Below are positions 5,221 through 5,372 of a stretch of DNA of 5,372 bases, in pieces; within the stretch, counting starts at the first letter, position 1, and the number at the start of each line of letters is the position of its first letter. The notes below the pieces were generated by a model. It was not told where the DNA came from. It saw only the letters and a list, made by a program, of their open reading frames with translations, and did not search any database. The translations under genes and the position numbers were made by a program. The DNA lies in contig USKC01000226.1 of the NCBI GenBank assembly GCA_900555195.1, positions 1 through 5,372 on the forward strand, written 5' to 3'. Source of the stretch: an uncultured Lachnospiraceae bacterium (GTDB taxonomy: Bacteria; Bacillota; Clostridia; Lachnospirales; Lachnospiraceae).

Positions 5221-5372
5221 GGTAAGGATGCCATCCATGGGCGGCTGCGTTCCTTTTCACGAAGGCCTGTGAAAAAATCGTACTGTTTCTGGCAGAAAAG
5301 GCTAGAAACAGCCGATTTTTGAAATGGCCCTCGTGAAAAGGAACGCAGCCGCCCATGGATGGCATCCTTACC
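5221..5372. repeat. 152-base palindromic element with perfect 42-bp outer arms (may continue past the window)
   Basis: Bases 5221-5262 are the exact reverse complement of 5331-5372 (42 of 42). Pairing continues inward in blocks: GGCC 5264-5267 with 5326-5329; AAAAATCG 5273-5280 with CGATTTTT 5313-5320; CTGTTTCT 5283-5290 with AGAAACAG 5304-5311; and GGC/GCT closing a 7-base loop at about 5294-5300. Roughly 65 bp can form one long hairpin, interrupted by small internal loops. It begins 78 bases after the glycosyltransferase stop; bases 5143-5220 hold only a short palindrome, AGGAATTCCT (5155-5164). No transposase and no T-run are visible. Candidates are a MITE-like or other dispersed palindromic repeat, or a transcription barrier. 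The outer limit on the right is unknown because the arm reaches the last base. Confidence 0.9.

Noticed and set aside
4597..5365. Minus-strand open frames over the glycosyltransferase end and the palindrome
   Set aside because: They are antisense to a well-supported gene, run into the palindrome, and show no ribosome binding site or recognisable domain.
5221..5372. Ordinary intrinsic terminator of the glycosyltransferase
   Set aside because: The stem is several times too long, and no T-run follows the right arm within the window. It may still hinder transcription, but that is not its obvious design.
1..5372. CRISPR arrays, tRNA or rRNA genes, insertion-sequence transposases
   Set aside because: No regularly spaced repeats, no tRNA-like TTCRANY arm with cloverleaf pairing, no rRNA-like segments and no transposase motifs were seen on either strand.

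Overview
The window looks like chromosomal DNA from an anaerobic, fermentative Firmicute, most likely a gut clostridium of the Lachnospiraceae type. This rests on gene content and protein style: a pyruvate:ferredoxin oxidoreductase, a group B-like monomeric [FeFe] hydrogenase, strong AAAGGAG/AGAGGA ribosome binding sites and mid-range GC. The family assignment is an inference; no database was consulted. All three real genes read on the plus strand, and I see no credible minus-strand gene.

Layout. Bases 1-1112 are the 3' third of nifJ (pyruvate:ferredoxin oxidoreductase), cut by the window start. Bases 1113-1524 are non-coding and unusually rich in hairpins: four nearly contiguous stem-loops fill 1125-1349, the last a 24-bp stem that is a plausible bidirectional terminator. 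Two smaller hairpins follow in the hydrogenase leader. Bases 1525-2982 encode the [FeFe] hydrogenase. A 17-bp tandem duplication starts inside its last codons and copies the stop codon, and a textbook intrinsic terminator follows at 3104-3157. Bases 3161-3298 form a GC-rich, foldable non-coding block of unknown role. A good sigma-A promoter (3324-3352) and ribosome binding site lead into a 570-residue GT39-like membrane glycosyltransferase (3430-5142). The window ends with a 152-base palindromic element (5221-5372) whose outer arms are 42 bp and perfectly complementary.

Function. The first two genes form a logical pair in fermentation. The oxidoreductase converts pyruvate to acetyl-CoA and CO2 and reduces ferredoxin, and the hydrogenase can discharge reduced ferredoxin as H2. 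The terminator-like structures between them suggest separate transcripts rather than one operon. The glycosyltransferase is metabolically unrelated, has its own promoter, and probably adds a sugar from a polyprenyl-phosphate donor to a cell-envelope acceptor.

I did not find a clear new multi-gene system. The observations most worth following up are the 152-base palindrome at the right edge, the hairpin cluster after nifJ, the GC-rich structured block at 3161-3298 and the stop-codon-spanning tandem repeat.
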